Part shown: positions 10,715-22,600 of the stretch, piece after piece
How positions within the stretch are numbered: the first letter of the stretch is position 1
Layout: each line of letters starts with the position of its first letter
Assembly (NCBI GenBank): GCA_029718625.1
Contig: CM056376.1
Location: 21,892,701-21,956,700 of the forward strand
Direction of reading: 5' to 3'
DNA from: Synaphobranchus kaupii
Taxonomy: Eukaryota; Chordata; Actinopteri; Anguilliformes; Synaphobranchidae
Length of the DNA stretch: 64,000 bases
Position numbers and translations under genes: made by a program
The notes under the pieces: model-generated
Database searches by the model: none
What the model was told of the DNA's origin: nothing
The model's input: only the letters and a program-made list of their open reading frames with translations

Positions 10715-11079
10715 TACCTAATATATGCCCACAACAAGCTCTGCCATTACCATTTCTTAAAACACAAAATTCCAAAACGAGGTGTAGACGTTGATCTTTG
10801 TCAAGGTGTGTACAATAAAGAATATTTTGAACGTTTGCAGTTCAAAAGCAGCCTATGTTTGGTATGTTCTGCCCCAGGCACAAATCAATGAGTAACACCA
10901 ATAGGCGTTCACAGCTGCTGTTTTGTAACCAAAGGGTTAAAAGTGCAATCCAATCTCTAAAGACACAGTTGAACACCAGACAAAGATGTGCTTTTCCTGT
11001 GCTTTAGAGAGGTTCTTTAGAGATCTGAAGTAGATTTACACAATCATGCCGTGCTTCTCGCTTTTTGAATCACGGTTTC

Positions 11080-11650
11080 TGTAACATCCGCCGTTTCCCT
11101 TCAGTCCACCTCCCTTTCCTTTCCTCTGTTTTCCCATTCCTTATGTTTCATGTCGTGTTTTTCAGTTCACCCCGTTCGCCTCGTTTCTGTGTTCGTTGCA
11201 GGCTGGGCGTGGTCCCCGTTTAGTTCCTTGTTTCTCCCCTTCATTGGTTAGCCTATCACTCTCCTGCTTACACACATTCCTCACTCCTTTTAGTTATTCA
11301 ATCATTCCCTTCACCTGTTCCCTTCACTATTTAGTTTCCCCTCTCACACCGTTTTAGTGCCAGTTTGTTTTCTCTCCTCCATTTTGAGATCACTTCCGGC
11401 CATTCTGTTTTCTACCTTGTTTGTTGCCCATAACATGTTTTTGTTCTGTTCCTCATCCAGCCCGCCCAGCCTGCCTCCTGCCTGCCCTGACCCGCTCTGT
11501 CTCCTCTCCAGCCCTTCACCCTTTAAGTTCGCCTTACTTGCTTCCTTGCTGCTTTTGCCTGAAACTAATAAATATTCTCCCTGGTGGAGTTTCTTCGAGT
11601 TCTGTCTCAGAGTCTTGCATTTGGGTCCAGTCCTGAACACTGCCTTAACA
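11080..11650 (+). mobile_element. Solo LTR (571 bp) with 5-bp target duplication
   Basis: The unit begins TGTAACATCC, ends GCCTTAACA and is flanked by GTTTC at 11075-11079 and 11651-11655. TG...CA ends and a 5-bp duplication are typical of LTR retrotransposons, Gypsy-like in particular. A polyadenylation signal AATAAA lies at 11567-11572, fitting an R region close to the right end. It is followed by U5-like sequence with gcatttgggtcc, a motif common in fish LTRs. No internal region or second LTR is present, so it is probably the product of LTR-LTR recombination. The short reading frames inside are unremarkable. Confidence 0.8.
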
Positions 11651-11655
11651 GTTTC

Positions 11656-13564
11656 TTATTGAATCGGCGTCTCAAATTTCAATTAGGACTCCTTCTCATT
11701 CTCAAGGTCCAAGCAGAGAGGAAAGCAGAGAAGCAGATAAGTAGATTAATTAAGTGGGGATCAGAAGGGGAACAGATGCATTTCTGTAACTTTAGAAACT
11801 GCAGACAGGTTATAACAGGGATGGGTTCTCTCATCCATGAGGATTCTGGGGTATGTGGCCTTCATTACGCCATAAGGTAAACGATTCATGCATTACTTGT
11901 CTATTCATCTTTCCTTATAAAAACATATGGCCTCTTTTTTTTGTGATTTTGCAAACTGTAGGACACTCGCTGCATGTCTCTGCCTCATTGCTTGATGAGC
12001 ACCGTTGGCTGAGTAACATCAGGGGGGGACTAATGTACGTGGATAAATTCAAGAGCCCAGTTTCCAGTGAATGCATTTCATTACAGGTAAAAGCTTGTTT
12101 TAACGCATTTGTCTGGCATTATGAGATGATTCAATGACTGCACATGGCATTAAGGAGGCAAGAAAAATGGCAAGCTTGGCCTCTTATTGGCTTTTGGACC
12201 AAATTCAGAATTGTAATAAATTTGTGCACGGACTACATAAATGTACTTCACATCCCAATTCATACCTCACATGTATGAGACAAGTAGGACAAAAGGTTAG
12301 GAGTGATAAGTAACAGCCTTAGAAATGGATAGTAAAAGTTTACATTTAAGGAAGCTTCTTTCCCCTATTGAAATTCACCACCAGAAAGAAATATCTTTGG
12401 TGTACAAACATTATTTTTCCCAAGTTCAGGCTGTTGCATTGTGTCATGCTGAAATCTTTGCCAAAGAACTCTGGCCCTTAAATTATTTCTCCATTGAACA
12501 CTGTGTACAGAGAGAAGTGAGCATCATCACAGCAGAGAACCATGGGCTCCACCCACTGCACAGCTGTTCTGAGCAATTTCCATCACTTGCATTGCTAAAC
12601 GGCTTGCTTAAAGAGGTGTTTTGTGCCGCATGCCGGAAATCTGTGAAATAGTTAATTTCTGCTGTCTCTAAATGCGCCTTGTCTGAAATTATGTTTTTTG
12701 TAGCTAATGTTGTATGTAACTCTTTTTTTTCCCCATTGGTGATGTGCTGTGGAAACAGAATAAATGTAAACATTATTTTACCACTTATTTCATAGGCCAC
12801 AGTTAATAGGTACCAGGCCGCGATGAGTAACATTCATGCATATGCACCCTAGATGCAGGACTCATCTGAGCTCCCTTGAGAAATTATAATTTGGATGAGT
12901 TATGATTTTAGTTTGTTTTTTAAACCTGTCTCGGTGTTATAAACAAAGCAGTTACATTCCTACAGTTTAAAACAACTCCCACACATGCTACATTAATGGT
13001 AATATGTATTTGTTTTATGATTTTGAGGGAATGTAATTTTGGTGTACTTTAGAAAACTCATACCACTCTACACTTAGTTGACTACAGTTTTATGAGGTGA
13101 AAGTCAATCTTCAGTTTGAGTGGACAAGAGAGAATAATCAGCCATTTAATTTTGTGAATGAACCAGAACAAAGCAACTCATTACCAAATGCACCAGTAAG
13201 TTGAATTCATTCTACCTGTCATCAAGTAAACTATCACCTACTTTTTAATAAGTGTAGTCTGAGAACCTTCCAATTTTCAACTGAAGAGAAAAGATAAAAT
13301 CTAAAAGTTGTAATTATGGTGTCACACTTCAGTTCCTGCAATTTTTCCATGCTTGTCTAATGAAGCAGCCAACATTAGTCAGAGTGGATATGTCTCTAGA
13401 TGCTATAAATGGGCTTCACACATATGTCTCAAGTTCTCCAAGCTTCATCCTGCAATTTCAATCAACCAATAAAAGCCACCCAGCAGGCCCCATAGACTTT
13501 TTAAAACCCATATTACAATAATTTGATGATCACCTTGTGTCAAATACCCTACTTCAGTCCACAA
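11656..13564. other. Unassigned AT-rich DNA
   Basis: No recognised gene or element. A 108-codon open frame at 12325-12651 has no family features that I can identify and is probably chance. Confidence 0.4.
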
Positions 13565-13745
13565 GGGCCGGAAGCCTTTATCACAAAGCAGGATTACTGA
13601 ATCAAGTTAGCTGGATAACTGCACTGAGAAAACCCGGAACCCTCTCAAATCTGGAACGTGGACTGGAGTAAAAAGAGCTGTTCCGGGGATTACTCAGTGC
13701 AGTTGTACAGCTAACTCAGATATCCTGCTTCATGATACAGGCCCC
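13565..13745. mobile_element. Palindromic MITE, family P copy 1
   Basis: A left arm of about 65 bp (GGGCC...TCACAAAGCAGGA...GCACTGAG) is mirrored by a right arm (CTCAGTGCAGTTG...TCCTGCTTCATGATA...GGCCCC). Arms cover roughly 13565-13635 and 13688-13745 around an inner segment ggaacgtggactggagtaaa. There is no coding capacity. A second, truncated member lies at 22475-22600. Superfamily not assigned. Confidence 0.75.
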
Positions 13746-14642
13746 AGGTCGGTGGACACCAGAGGATTGTTCACAAAGATCTTACAAAATCAGTTTCTGT
13801 TCCATGGCCTGGGAAAGAGCCCAAAAATACATCAAATATTTATATATTTTAAAAAAAAGTGAATATAGTGCCACTATTTTCCCCTAGATGTTCTTTCCCC
13901 TGAGATATTAAGGGATTTTGAAATCATTGTAATTATTTGGACAAAAGTGTATTTACCAAGGTCTAAGGTGCAGAACATTACGAGGCAGATACTAGCTGCA
14001 CCTTGGGAAGATGGCCACTGAATGTATTAAAAAATACACAGTATGTAACAGTTCCTTTAAAAATATTGTGAGAATGGAATACAAGTAGCACATAGAAAAA
14101 ACATACCTGTGGATAGCAGTTATTACAACTACAAGCCAGTTAGCACATATTGTAACCTTGGTCTGATTAATCAGTATTGGGGTATAGCAAACCTATAGCT
14201 ACAGCTACAAAAACACCATATGAGGGACATACGACTACACAACTCTACATAAGACTTCATTGCTTGCTCCTTAAACAATCATACTGTGAGGGTAATCAAG
14301 CCTTATTAGTACTGCAATCAGGCAGTCCATGTCACAACTGGGGGACCAAACAGTATCTGTGGAGCATTATGAAATGGCAGAAAACTAATGGAGGACTCAA
14401 TTTCAGCCAGGCCTATCAGAAGAACTGAACAGATATGCCTTGGATTTTCTGGCTTGCTTTTCGAGGAAACCTGCATGTCAAACATGTGCTTTATTAAATT
14501 GAGTGGGTGTTTGTAGATCAGAAGCCAAATGTGAGCTAAATCGAACACTGAGAGGCATCTCTTGGGGAAAAAAAAACAACTCACAATATTATTAATAGGT
14601 AATGCCATGAAAACAAAGAGCATGCTGCTATATCAAGCTATA
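13746..14642. other. Unassigned AT-rich DNA
   Basis: No gene or element recognised. Confidence 0.4.
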
Positions 14643-15333
14643 GGCTGCATTTGAATAGTCAAAAAAATTGCTCCTTTTTCCTATCCTTGCAACTTTCCCT
14701 TGACCTCACCAGAAAACGTCATGGGGGTCAAGGAAAAGTTGGAAGGAGAGATTTACAAGGAATCTAGCGCAACTGTGGAATTCGAATCTCCTTCTCTACC
14801 TTGTGCGAAGTCCAGTCGTATTGACGTGACGGTTCAACATAGCGAACTACAACTTCATGAAAAAATACGACAAAAAGCACATCATTGCGGTCTGTAATTC
14901 ACTTAAACCATTTGCTTTATTTTGCCAGAATTTATCCTCTTAATACATTTGGTGTACTGTTTGATTGTGTCATTGTTTGTTTACTTTCTATTATAAGCCA
15001 ATACTAAGCAACAATACTAGCTATTCACAATTAGATTTCTGGCATTTCTCAGATGTTCGCCTTGTTGTTTGAATTCGGCAGGTTCCGGAAAACTCAGATG
15101 CTTATGAAAACATTGGCGGCATTGCATTGTGGGGCGCGAATACTACCTTCCTTCTGAAAAGGATAGTCCAGGGCATCCTTTGTGAAAGGATGGATAAAAA
15201 GAATTGTGAAGCTCCTTTCCTTCTCAATATAAGAAATTTGAACGGTCCTTAGCATGGCTGCCTGGAAACTATCTCTGGTTCATGCGATCTAAAGGATCCT
15301 TCCTTGCTCAAATTTGACTATTCGAATGCAGCC
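14643..15333. mobile_element. MITE-like element A (691 bp)
   Basis: Terminal inverted repeats: GGCTGCATTTGAATAGTCAA at the left and TTGACTATTCGAATGCAGCC at the right, with one mismatch. Both sides are flanked by ATA (14640-14642 and 15334-15336), a candidate 3-bp target duplication. The interior is non-coding. It directly abuts element B, sharing the middle ATA. Superfamily uncertain; the GGC ends and 3-bp duplication would suit a PIF/Harbinger-like element, although the usual target there is TWA. Confidence 0.7.
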
Positions 15334-15336
15334 ATA

Positions 15337-15871
15337 GGCTGTGTCCGAATACGACCCCGGTTCCCTGTCCACTGTCCACTCAGACCCCTGTCTACTATGT
15401 GCCCTGTCCCCTTACTTTGCAAGCAGTGTGCGAAAGAAATCCCACAAAACTCTTTCCAAACTAGTGTGGAAGTAGTTTGTAATATTTATTTTCATTTGTT
15501 TATTTTTATTGAGAATATCAATCAGTGAACATATGACGATTGTTACAAAGTGTAGATTATGAATGAAGATAGAATAAAAAAAGAGTAGTTTGTAATATGA
15601 ACCCATCTTGGACCATATATATGCATATACGCTCTATGTCTTTTATGTTTTTACTTCCGAGTTACTTACTGAAATTGTCGGATGAGTGCACCGTTCTGCA
15701 GATGAGTGTGCTCCTGAATTCCCTCAACAAAACCCCGGAAATAAGGGGTTCATCCTGGTATTTTAAGTGCCCCCATTTGTGGGAAAAAGTCACCCACTCA
15801 AAAGCTTTTTGACGAAGTGGACTCAAATATGCGCCCTCAAAAGGGTGTAGGGGTCGTATTCGGACACAGCC
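15337..15871. mobile_element. MITE-like element B (535 bp)
   Basis: Ends are GGCTGTGTCCGAATACGACC and its exact complement at 15852-15871. ATA lies on both sides (15334-15336 and 15872-15874). The first five bases GGCTG are shared with element A, suggesting the same or a related transposase mobilised both. Non-coding interior. Confidence 0.8.
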
Positions 15872-17434
15872 ATAGTCTTCAAGCAGGTAAACACTGTAGT
15901 GAATGAAAAAATAATGCTAGCTTTTTCTAATTTTGGTCATCTAGTATCACATTCCCCTTATTCAATCCTTTCTGCACATTGTGAAATTAAATTAGATGGA
16001 GTTCTTTGGACATCTCGCCAAGATTCACATTCCCCATTGGAGATTTTTCCCCCACCTTTTCCAGCTTGAGTCTTTACACTGTGCAATCCAATATTTATCT
16101 TTAAATACTTTGAATGTATGCTACCACTAAGACTGTTTTAATAATGAGCTAATTTGATCTCACTTATTTTTTGATTTAATAAAATACATCCTTAACTTTG
16201 CATTGAAATTACATATATTACAGAATCTAGGATCTTAAGAATTTAATGTAAAAACGTTTTCCCACAAAATGTAGGGATATGCAGAACAAACACAAAATAT
16301 ACAGCAATAAAAGAAAACTGAAAAGCACAGTTCCTTGAAATCTTTTCACAAAGGACTTACAGAAAATAAGTGTGTTAGCACGAGACAGAATAAGAGATCA
16401 TCAATTGCTTTTTTCCAGGCCCTTGACCTTAGATTATCCTATCATATGTTTTATATGAAGAAAGGGCTTTGTTGTGAAGGACAGGCATGGCTGTGCCGAT
16501 GAAATATTAAAACTGTCCCCCATGGCGTTCGGTCCAGTGGTTTTAAGGTGCAGTAAAACAACAAAATTTGATGGGATTTTTAGAGGGGTGGACAGGGCAA
16601 GGTTTTTGTTGGGTAAAATGTTTAAGCAGAGATGTACTGTTGCACAGCTGTGATATGTGATTTTTAATCTTTTCCCAGCAAGTAAAGTCTCAGAATTAAT
16701 GGGTTTGTTTATTGAAATAGAGAAAAAAAAATAGTGTCCTAAATCTCTGCTTTTAGTAACACCCTATGGGTCAGATTCCATTTTCAAAGATCTATGTTTT
16801 GATGAGGTCCCGCTAAATTACCGAAGACTGGCAAACATTTTTCTTGTGTTTACCAGATGTATTGTTGTATTCACAAGGTAGGTTGAGCCTTTAAGTTTTT
16901 TTTCACTTTTAAGTTTGCATTGCAAACTTCCCCTGTTGTTAGATCAGAGATAAAATGTCAAAGTTGTTAAGCAGGAGCTTCCTCTCTTACAAATGTGGCT
17001 AGCTGTGAAATACCATTTTAGTCACTGAAATACACATCCTAACATTTAATTCCCATGTTAGGATGTTTGTTCTCTGGGATTACTGGAGTGGCAGTACCCC
17101 AGTTCATTAGGAAGGAGTCCAAATACCAGTTCCAGTCACATAAAACAAGGACAGGAAGAATAAGTTTAATTCAGGAAAAAAAGTTATGACATTTTGGATT
17201 ACCAAACATTGGTATCTTCAATATATTAATGAACAAATGTTCAGTTTAGAAGGAAGCAAATATTCTTTGTAGTTTCTCCCACTCGTTAAAATTGACCATT
17301 TATTTTCTTCTGTATTTCAGTGGTTCTCAAACTTCTATACTGTGTATTGCATTCCCAGAATTTTAACAAGCTGTTCATTTTTCCTAGACATTTTTCATGT
17401 TTTTAGAGATTATTTACCTTCTTAAGGCCACATT
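15872..17434. other. Unassigned AT-rich DNA
   Basis: No gene or element recognised. Confidence 0.4.
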
Positions 17435-17449
17435 ATGCCAGAAATAACT

Positions 17450-18240
17450 ATGCAAGCCATGTACCCTGGGCATAGACACATGCCTGTGCAACTGGCCCTT
17501 GGACTTCCTAATAGACCATCCTCAGATTATGAGGATGGGCAACATCACCCCCACCCCACTGATACTCAACATGCGAGCCCCTCAGGGGAGTGTCCCCAGT
17601 CCTCTCCTGTACTCCCTGTACACCCACGACTATGTGGCCAACCAAGACTCCAACACAGTCAGAAAGCTTGCTGTTGACATGATCTGCCTAAAGGGGAGAG
17701 GTTACAGCCCCCGACACAGCGGTGCCAAGAAAAACCTCTCCCTAAACGTCAACAAGACCAAGGAGATCATGGATCTGAGGAAGGGGGTCAAGGGGGGAGA
17801 AAGCACACTCCCATTGACATCAATGGGGCTGCAGTGGAGAGAGTCAGCTGGTTCAAGATCCTTGGGGCACAACAGCACCTCTTCAACTTCCAGACTGAGA
17901 AAGACTCAGACCCTTAGGAACTTCTACAGCTACACGATAGAGCATCCCGATGGGCTGCCTCACCATCTGGTACGGTACCCGCACTGCCCTCAATCGCAAA
18001 TCATTGCAGAGGGTTGTGCAGACAGCCCAAGGTGTTACTGGAGGTGAGCTTCCCTCCCTCCAAGACATCTACACCAGGCGCTATCTGAAGACCAAAAAGT
18101 TAAATGACTCCAGCCACCCAAGCCATAGAATGTTTAGGCTTCTACCATCTAGCAGATGATACAAAAGTATCCAGTCCCAGACAAATAGATTAAGACAGTT
18201 TATATCACCAGGCCTTCAGGCTGTTAAATATCAGGTGTGG
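17450..18240 (+). pseudogene. LINE reverse transcriptase fragment (CR1/L2-like)
   Basis: The translation shows the palm and C-terminal part of a non-LTR retrotransposon polymerase: LNMRAPQGSVPSPLLYSLYT (motif B, with PQG), then a corrupted motif C region (KLAVDMICL where FADD is expected), LNVNKTKEIMDLRK and VQTAQGVTGGELPSLQDIY near the end. The pieces fall in different frames (17499-18047 and 17950-18159), so it is frameshifted as well as truncated at both ends. Its closest relative in the window is the larger copy at 44590-46262, which lost exactly the motif B region kept here. Confidence 0.85.
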
Positions 18241-21200
18241 ACACCTGGCCATTGGAACTATCGAAGTTCAACCTTTCAAGAGACTGGCTGTAACAAAAAG
18301 CATCCACAGGGGTCCCCGAGACCTAGATTTAAAACCACTGCTCTATTAAACAGAAAATGACCAAAGGAATTGTGTAGATAGGCAGAATGCTTTGGAGCTC
18401 AATTTAAATAAAAACAAACAAACAAACAAATAAAGCCTGTAGGCTAGGCAATCATTTAGGTAAGCCGTGTGGACTTTCAATGGATAGCCTATAGTCAACC
18501 TAGGACAGATGACCCAGCAAAGGTATCCTACACTACTTCATAACAAACCACAGCTGCTCCCAGGAGCCATGCAATAAGAGCCAGTAGGATCAAAAAGGAC
18601 AGTAGACACACTTTCTTGCCACTTTTAATACCAACAGGAAGGGTGTTGTCACACCCTGATTGGACAAGAGAAGAATGCACAACAGCTGCTCACAATGGCT
18701 AATTAACAGCCAGTCTTCAAGACACTGATGAACAGCTGATCTACATAGCCCTACAATCAACTACTGAATCAAAGGAATCTCAAACGGAGTGAATACGAAA
18801 TCGAGAAGAAATATCAAACTAAGCAAAAATGAAATAACATGTACGTGCACTGAAGGAAACTAATGAGCAAGCACCCATAGGATATGGGTGACTGCTGCAT
18901 TTCATTCATTGTGAACTAAAAGATTGAGGCTTTGCCAGGTAAAAAAAAATTGTGTGTCACAACCCAGGGGCTGAATGCACATCATGTACAGTATAATGGT
19001 CTTTATACCAACTCAGCTGTCAGTTTATTTTCATTTTGGTTGAGTCTACTGAATACTGGCTTGATTTGACATCACACCGTATCTGCTGTTAAATACAAAT
19101 CAATTTCAATTCATTCAGTTCCCAATTTATTTCAAAGGACCAATGAGTTTCTCAAAAGAAATTTGTAAAGCAGTTTGTAACATTAGTAAAACATTTGTAC
19201 CTACTGTTAAATGCAGCTCAATTTATTTCAAGGGACCAATGGGTTTCTTACACAAATTCATAAAACAGCTTGTAACATTTGTAAAACTTTATGAAGACTA
19301 GATTAGTTGTCCTATGTGAACCAGAACAATTGATTTAACAGCCAAGTAAGCTAAATGGCGACAGCTGCCCCAAATTTATTCAAGGGCCAGATAAACAAAA
19401 AGGTTGAATAAACAACCTTGTCTTTACAATAGCATGAGCAAGCCAAATGCACAATTATTTCACAATTAATTTTGGGAAGATTAAACCGAGATAAGGTATC
19501 AAATAAAGATCAGTATTGAATTAACAGCTCAATGAAGTTGAATTACCGGGGAACTCAGCTGGAATGAAAACCAGCATTTACAGTGCACCCAGTGGACCAG
19601 AGTTAGAAAAGACTGAAAGAAAACACACCCAAAATAAATCAAATATATCCACAACACCAAGCTCAGTACAGTGTGAACATAATTCTCAGAGCAGACGGAT
19701 ATAGATTGGGTAGATCAGTACATAGCCACATGTGGGATGGGGACTGTATGCAGTGTATACAGTAGGCAACCCACTCAGCTTTTTTAAACATATGCCAACA
19801 GCTGTAAACCAATCAGGTTCAACCTACTGTGGAGATGGAAAAAATGAGAAAAGCAGGAAAGGAATGAGAGCATGCATGTGGCGGGGGTGGGATAAGCAGA
19901 AAGTGTGTGTGTTTGGGTGGGTGGGGCAATTCATATCAACTAGGCACACCTGTCACTGTTTGTGTCGTCTGTACGACGGTGGGTAGAAAATCGACCCTCA
20001 CCAGGTATTGGTTGGCAAGGGCCTGTCTGCTGTTTTTCAATCCCAGACGGCTGTACCTGCAGACAGGGTGCCTTTTCGTTGAGTGGATCCAGAGCAGAGC
20101 AGAGTGCGCCGGCAAGTAACGCAGTGGCATGGGCCAGCGAAGGAAGTGGGGGTGGAGGGCAAGTAAACTGTAGAGGTGGCAAAACCTTGCGGGGTAGTGC
20201 ATGAGCACAGAGGGAAGGAAAAGAGACTGAGACAGAGCGGGCGGTCGACGGATGCCAGGCAAGACAAACCGTTAAAAGGCTAGTTTTATAACTGATGCAA
20301 GCTGTGGTGTGACTGACAACCTACAGTAGCTGTGTGTCATGCTGTCGGCAGCGTGGGAAGGTAGCTTATCAACAAACTCTGGGACAATAAGGAAGCACAA
20401 GCTTTGGAGCAAGAACAACCCTTTTAATTTTAATTTTCTATGTTTCATGCCTGCAAAGTGCACTATGGTAATGCATATTTTATTTACACGGGCCTGGTGA
20501 TTCTGTGTCTACATTGTGGGAGATATTTCGAGAACATAATAAGAAGGCTGTCGTTGGGTAGTCGGGTGATGTAATGCACACCGCTGACATGTAGCTGTGT
20601 TACTTGACTTTTGCTATTTCCTATTGACAAATATAATGGCTGTAAAATAAAACAACAGGAATATTAAGTTATTTCCTCTGCAGAAATTGGTACTGATAGT
20701 GTACTCACTTGCTAAATAATACATCAATACCCTAAGATGAATCTTTTCTGAGTGTAGCTTTTTTTGGAGAGGCTAATAAACTTCTGATGAAATCTCATAT
20801 CTACAGTAATGATCAGTGGGCAATCTTGCATCTGTTGTACAGATGTTAAAATCTACTCTCTAGAATAGTGACATTCACTGGAGATCCTCAAGGTTGTAGT
20901 TTTACAAATATGGGCTTAATGACCTAAATGGTTTTGAGCCAGCGATGTGATGGGCACGGTAAACAGTAATTGTTCCAGGAACCAGTCAGCAGCTGGTTGA
21001 ATTGCTTCTGTGGCACAATTCATGGGGTGGTGAAACAGGGCGTGTGGGATATGAAGTCAGAAGACCTGCAGAAAGTCCTTGGCAATATATTCAACAAGCA
21101 GCAATGGCAGTTGGGGGGGGGGAATCCGATCTGAGTGTATAAAGATGGAGAGAGTCACAGGGGAATTCACAAACAAGAAACGAGCAAACCAATGAGTAGT

Positions 21201-22300
21201 GCTATGGGGCCAGCCAGGGAGGTCACGAGTTGTATGCGTGGTGTGTCCGGTGTGCTTCCCATAGAGGGCAGAGAGCAAGTGGTCCTTCTGGGAAATGCCT
21301 CTGCCTGTGTAGAATTCAGTAGGGGGAGGATACATCCCTGGATCGTCAGGAGCAGTAGCAGATATCACTGCCTTTTGCTAATTTCAATTGTGAATCGGCT
21401 TTGCATCATGCATGGATAATTCGCCATTGTGATTGGTGCAACTCGTTCATTACCCATATTGTTTGTTTTAAATAATTTTCTCAAGCTTCTTTGAGCACCA
21501 CTCGCTGCCTCTATACAGTATGCAATACAATACAGTGGCAAAGAATAGCGTCGTGTGTATTTGAGATTGACAATATTTTCTTCAGCAGGCATCATTAGTG
21601 AATATTAATGCATTATTAACTAAATATTCATAGAGTGCTGAACATCCAGAGTGCTGAACATCCAGAGTGCGGAAATCAGGAAAGGAAGTGAATACGCATC
21701 CTACTGGATATAAAATATTTTCAAAGGAACTTCTATACCTTGTCTACTACATATGTATGACATTACAGTGTAAATGGGACGTTACGTGTATTCTGTAATA
21801 GCTAAACATTTATTTTGTCTCTCTTTCTCCCCAAATTCAAGAATAAGCATAAAGATGTGTATTTAACACAGATTGTACTGCCTCCGTTGATATTTTATAA
21901 TTAATGCGGTGGGTGGTTAACCGGGACTTCCAGTTAGTTGTTGATAATATCTAACCAATAACTCTGCCTCTCACTCTTGTAGCATCTTGTAGGGTTGTTA
22001 TGTAGGTTAATCAGCATATTTAATTGCTCCTCTGAGCTCAAAACTTGAGAGAACATATTTTCAACAGAACATGTTCCTGGCCTTCATACTCCCAGACAGT
22101 TTTGTTTAAAAAAATAAAATAAAATAATCTAAAAATGTATTTTTGTCTTGCACAAGTTCAGTGGCAACACAACACAGCAATGCAAATTTGTGGTACAATG
22201 ATCCACATACTGAATCACCACTGATTATGTGCTTATCTACAATTGTATAATGTTAGTGATATCATTGGTATTATGTAATTTGTGCATTTTAACATCCTTG
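18241..22300. other. Unassigned DNA with short local repeats
   Basis: No gene recognised. It contains an AAAC microsatellite (18412-18436), an imperfect tandem duplication (19083-19290), a moderately GC-rich stretch at 19860-20270 with only overlapping short frames, and a 19-bp repeat (gagtgctgaacatcca) at about 21634-21672. Confidence 0.4.
19083..19290. repeat. Imperfect tandem duplication, about 105 bp unit
   Basis: Two diverged copies share tctgctgttaaat / tactgttaaatgc, caatttatttcaaaggacca / caatttatttcaagggacca, gtttct and gtttgtaacattagtaaaac / cttgtaacatttgtaaaac. Non-coding. Confidence 0.7.
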
Positions 22301-22307
22301 TTCCTTC

Positions 22308-22425
22308 AGTCCTAGTCTTTAAAAACAAATCCAGTATTCATACTGCATTCCTAGTCTTTAAAAACAGATACAACATTCATACTGCATTCCACGTTCCTTC
22401 AGTCCCAGTCTTTATACAGATCCAG
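22308..22425. repeat. Short tandem repeat block
   Basis: The phrases ctagtctttaaaaaca, attcatactgcattcc and ttccttcagtcc recur in order over about 118 bp, giving about two and a half imperfect units. Non-coding. Confidence 0.7.
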
Positions 22426-22474
22426 AATTATAGTTCTTGGTGGTGGCTTCATTACACACTGCTCCGTTTTCCTG

Positions 22475-22600
22475 GGGGATATTTCACAAAGCAGGATCAC
22501 TGAGTTAGCTCGATAACTGCACTGAGTAAAACCCGCAACCATCCCAAATCTGGAACACGGACTGAAGTAAAAAGAGCTGTTCCGGATTTTACTCAATACC
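22475..22600. mobile_element. Palindromic MITE, family P copy 2 (truncated)
   Basis: Closely similar to 13565-13700: TTTCACAAAGCAGGATCACT, then gataactgcactgagtaaaa, then ggaacacggactgaagtaaa and gagctgttccggattttact. The right terminal arm is missing; the match stops at about 22600 near ctcaatacc. It confirms the unit at 13565 as a dispersed repeat. Confidence 0.75.

Larger units (their letters stand above)
4248..11048 (+). repeat. Tandem triplication of a 2.27-kb segment carrying a Tc1-like element
   Basis: Three head-to-tail units start at the same aacggtttga motif: 4248-6508 (2261 bp), 6509-8780 (2272 bp) and 8781-11048 (2268 bp). Each holds about 300 bp of left flank, one complete Tc1-like element and about 335 bp of right flank, then the next unit begins. 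The 11-bp shortfall of unit 1 lies in a T tract near its start. I saw only about five substitutions between units, for example in the inverted-repeat region near 6012, 8359 and 10592, and at about 9994 and 10830. Because flanking DNA is copied with the transposon, this is segmental tandem duplication and not three transpositions. Assembly duplication is a possible alternative. Confidence 0.95.

Noticed and set aside
12325..12833. 108- and 116-codon overlapping frames
   Set aside because: No recognisable domain, opposite-strand overlap and ordinary composition; expected by chance over 64 kb.
19900..20270. Possible exon or CpG island
   Set aside because: Five overlapping short frames on both strands, no splice-site pair and only modest GC enrichment.
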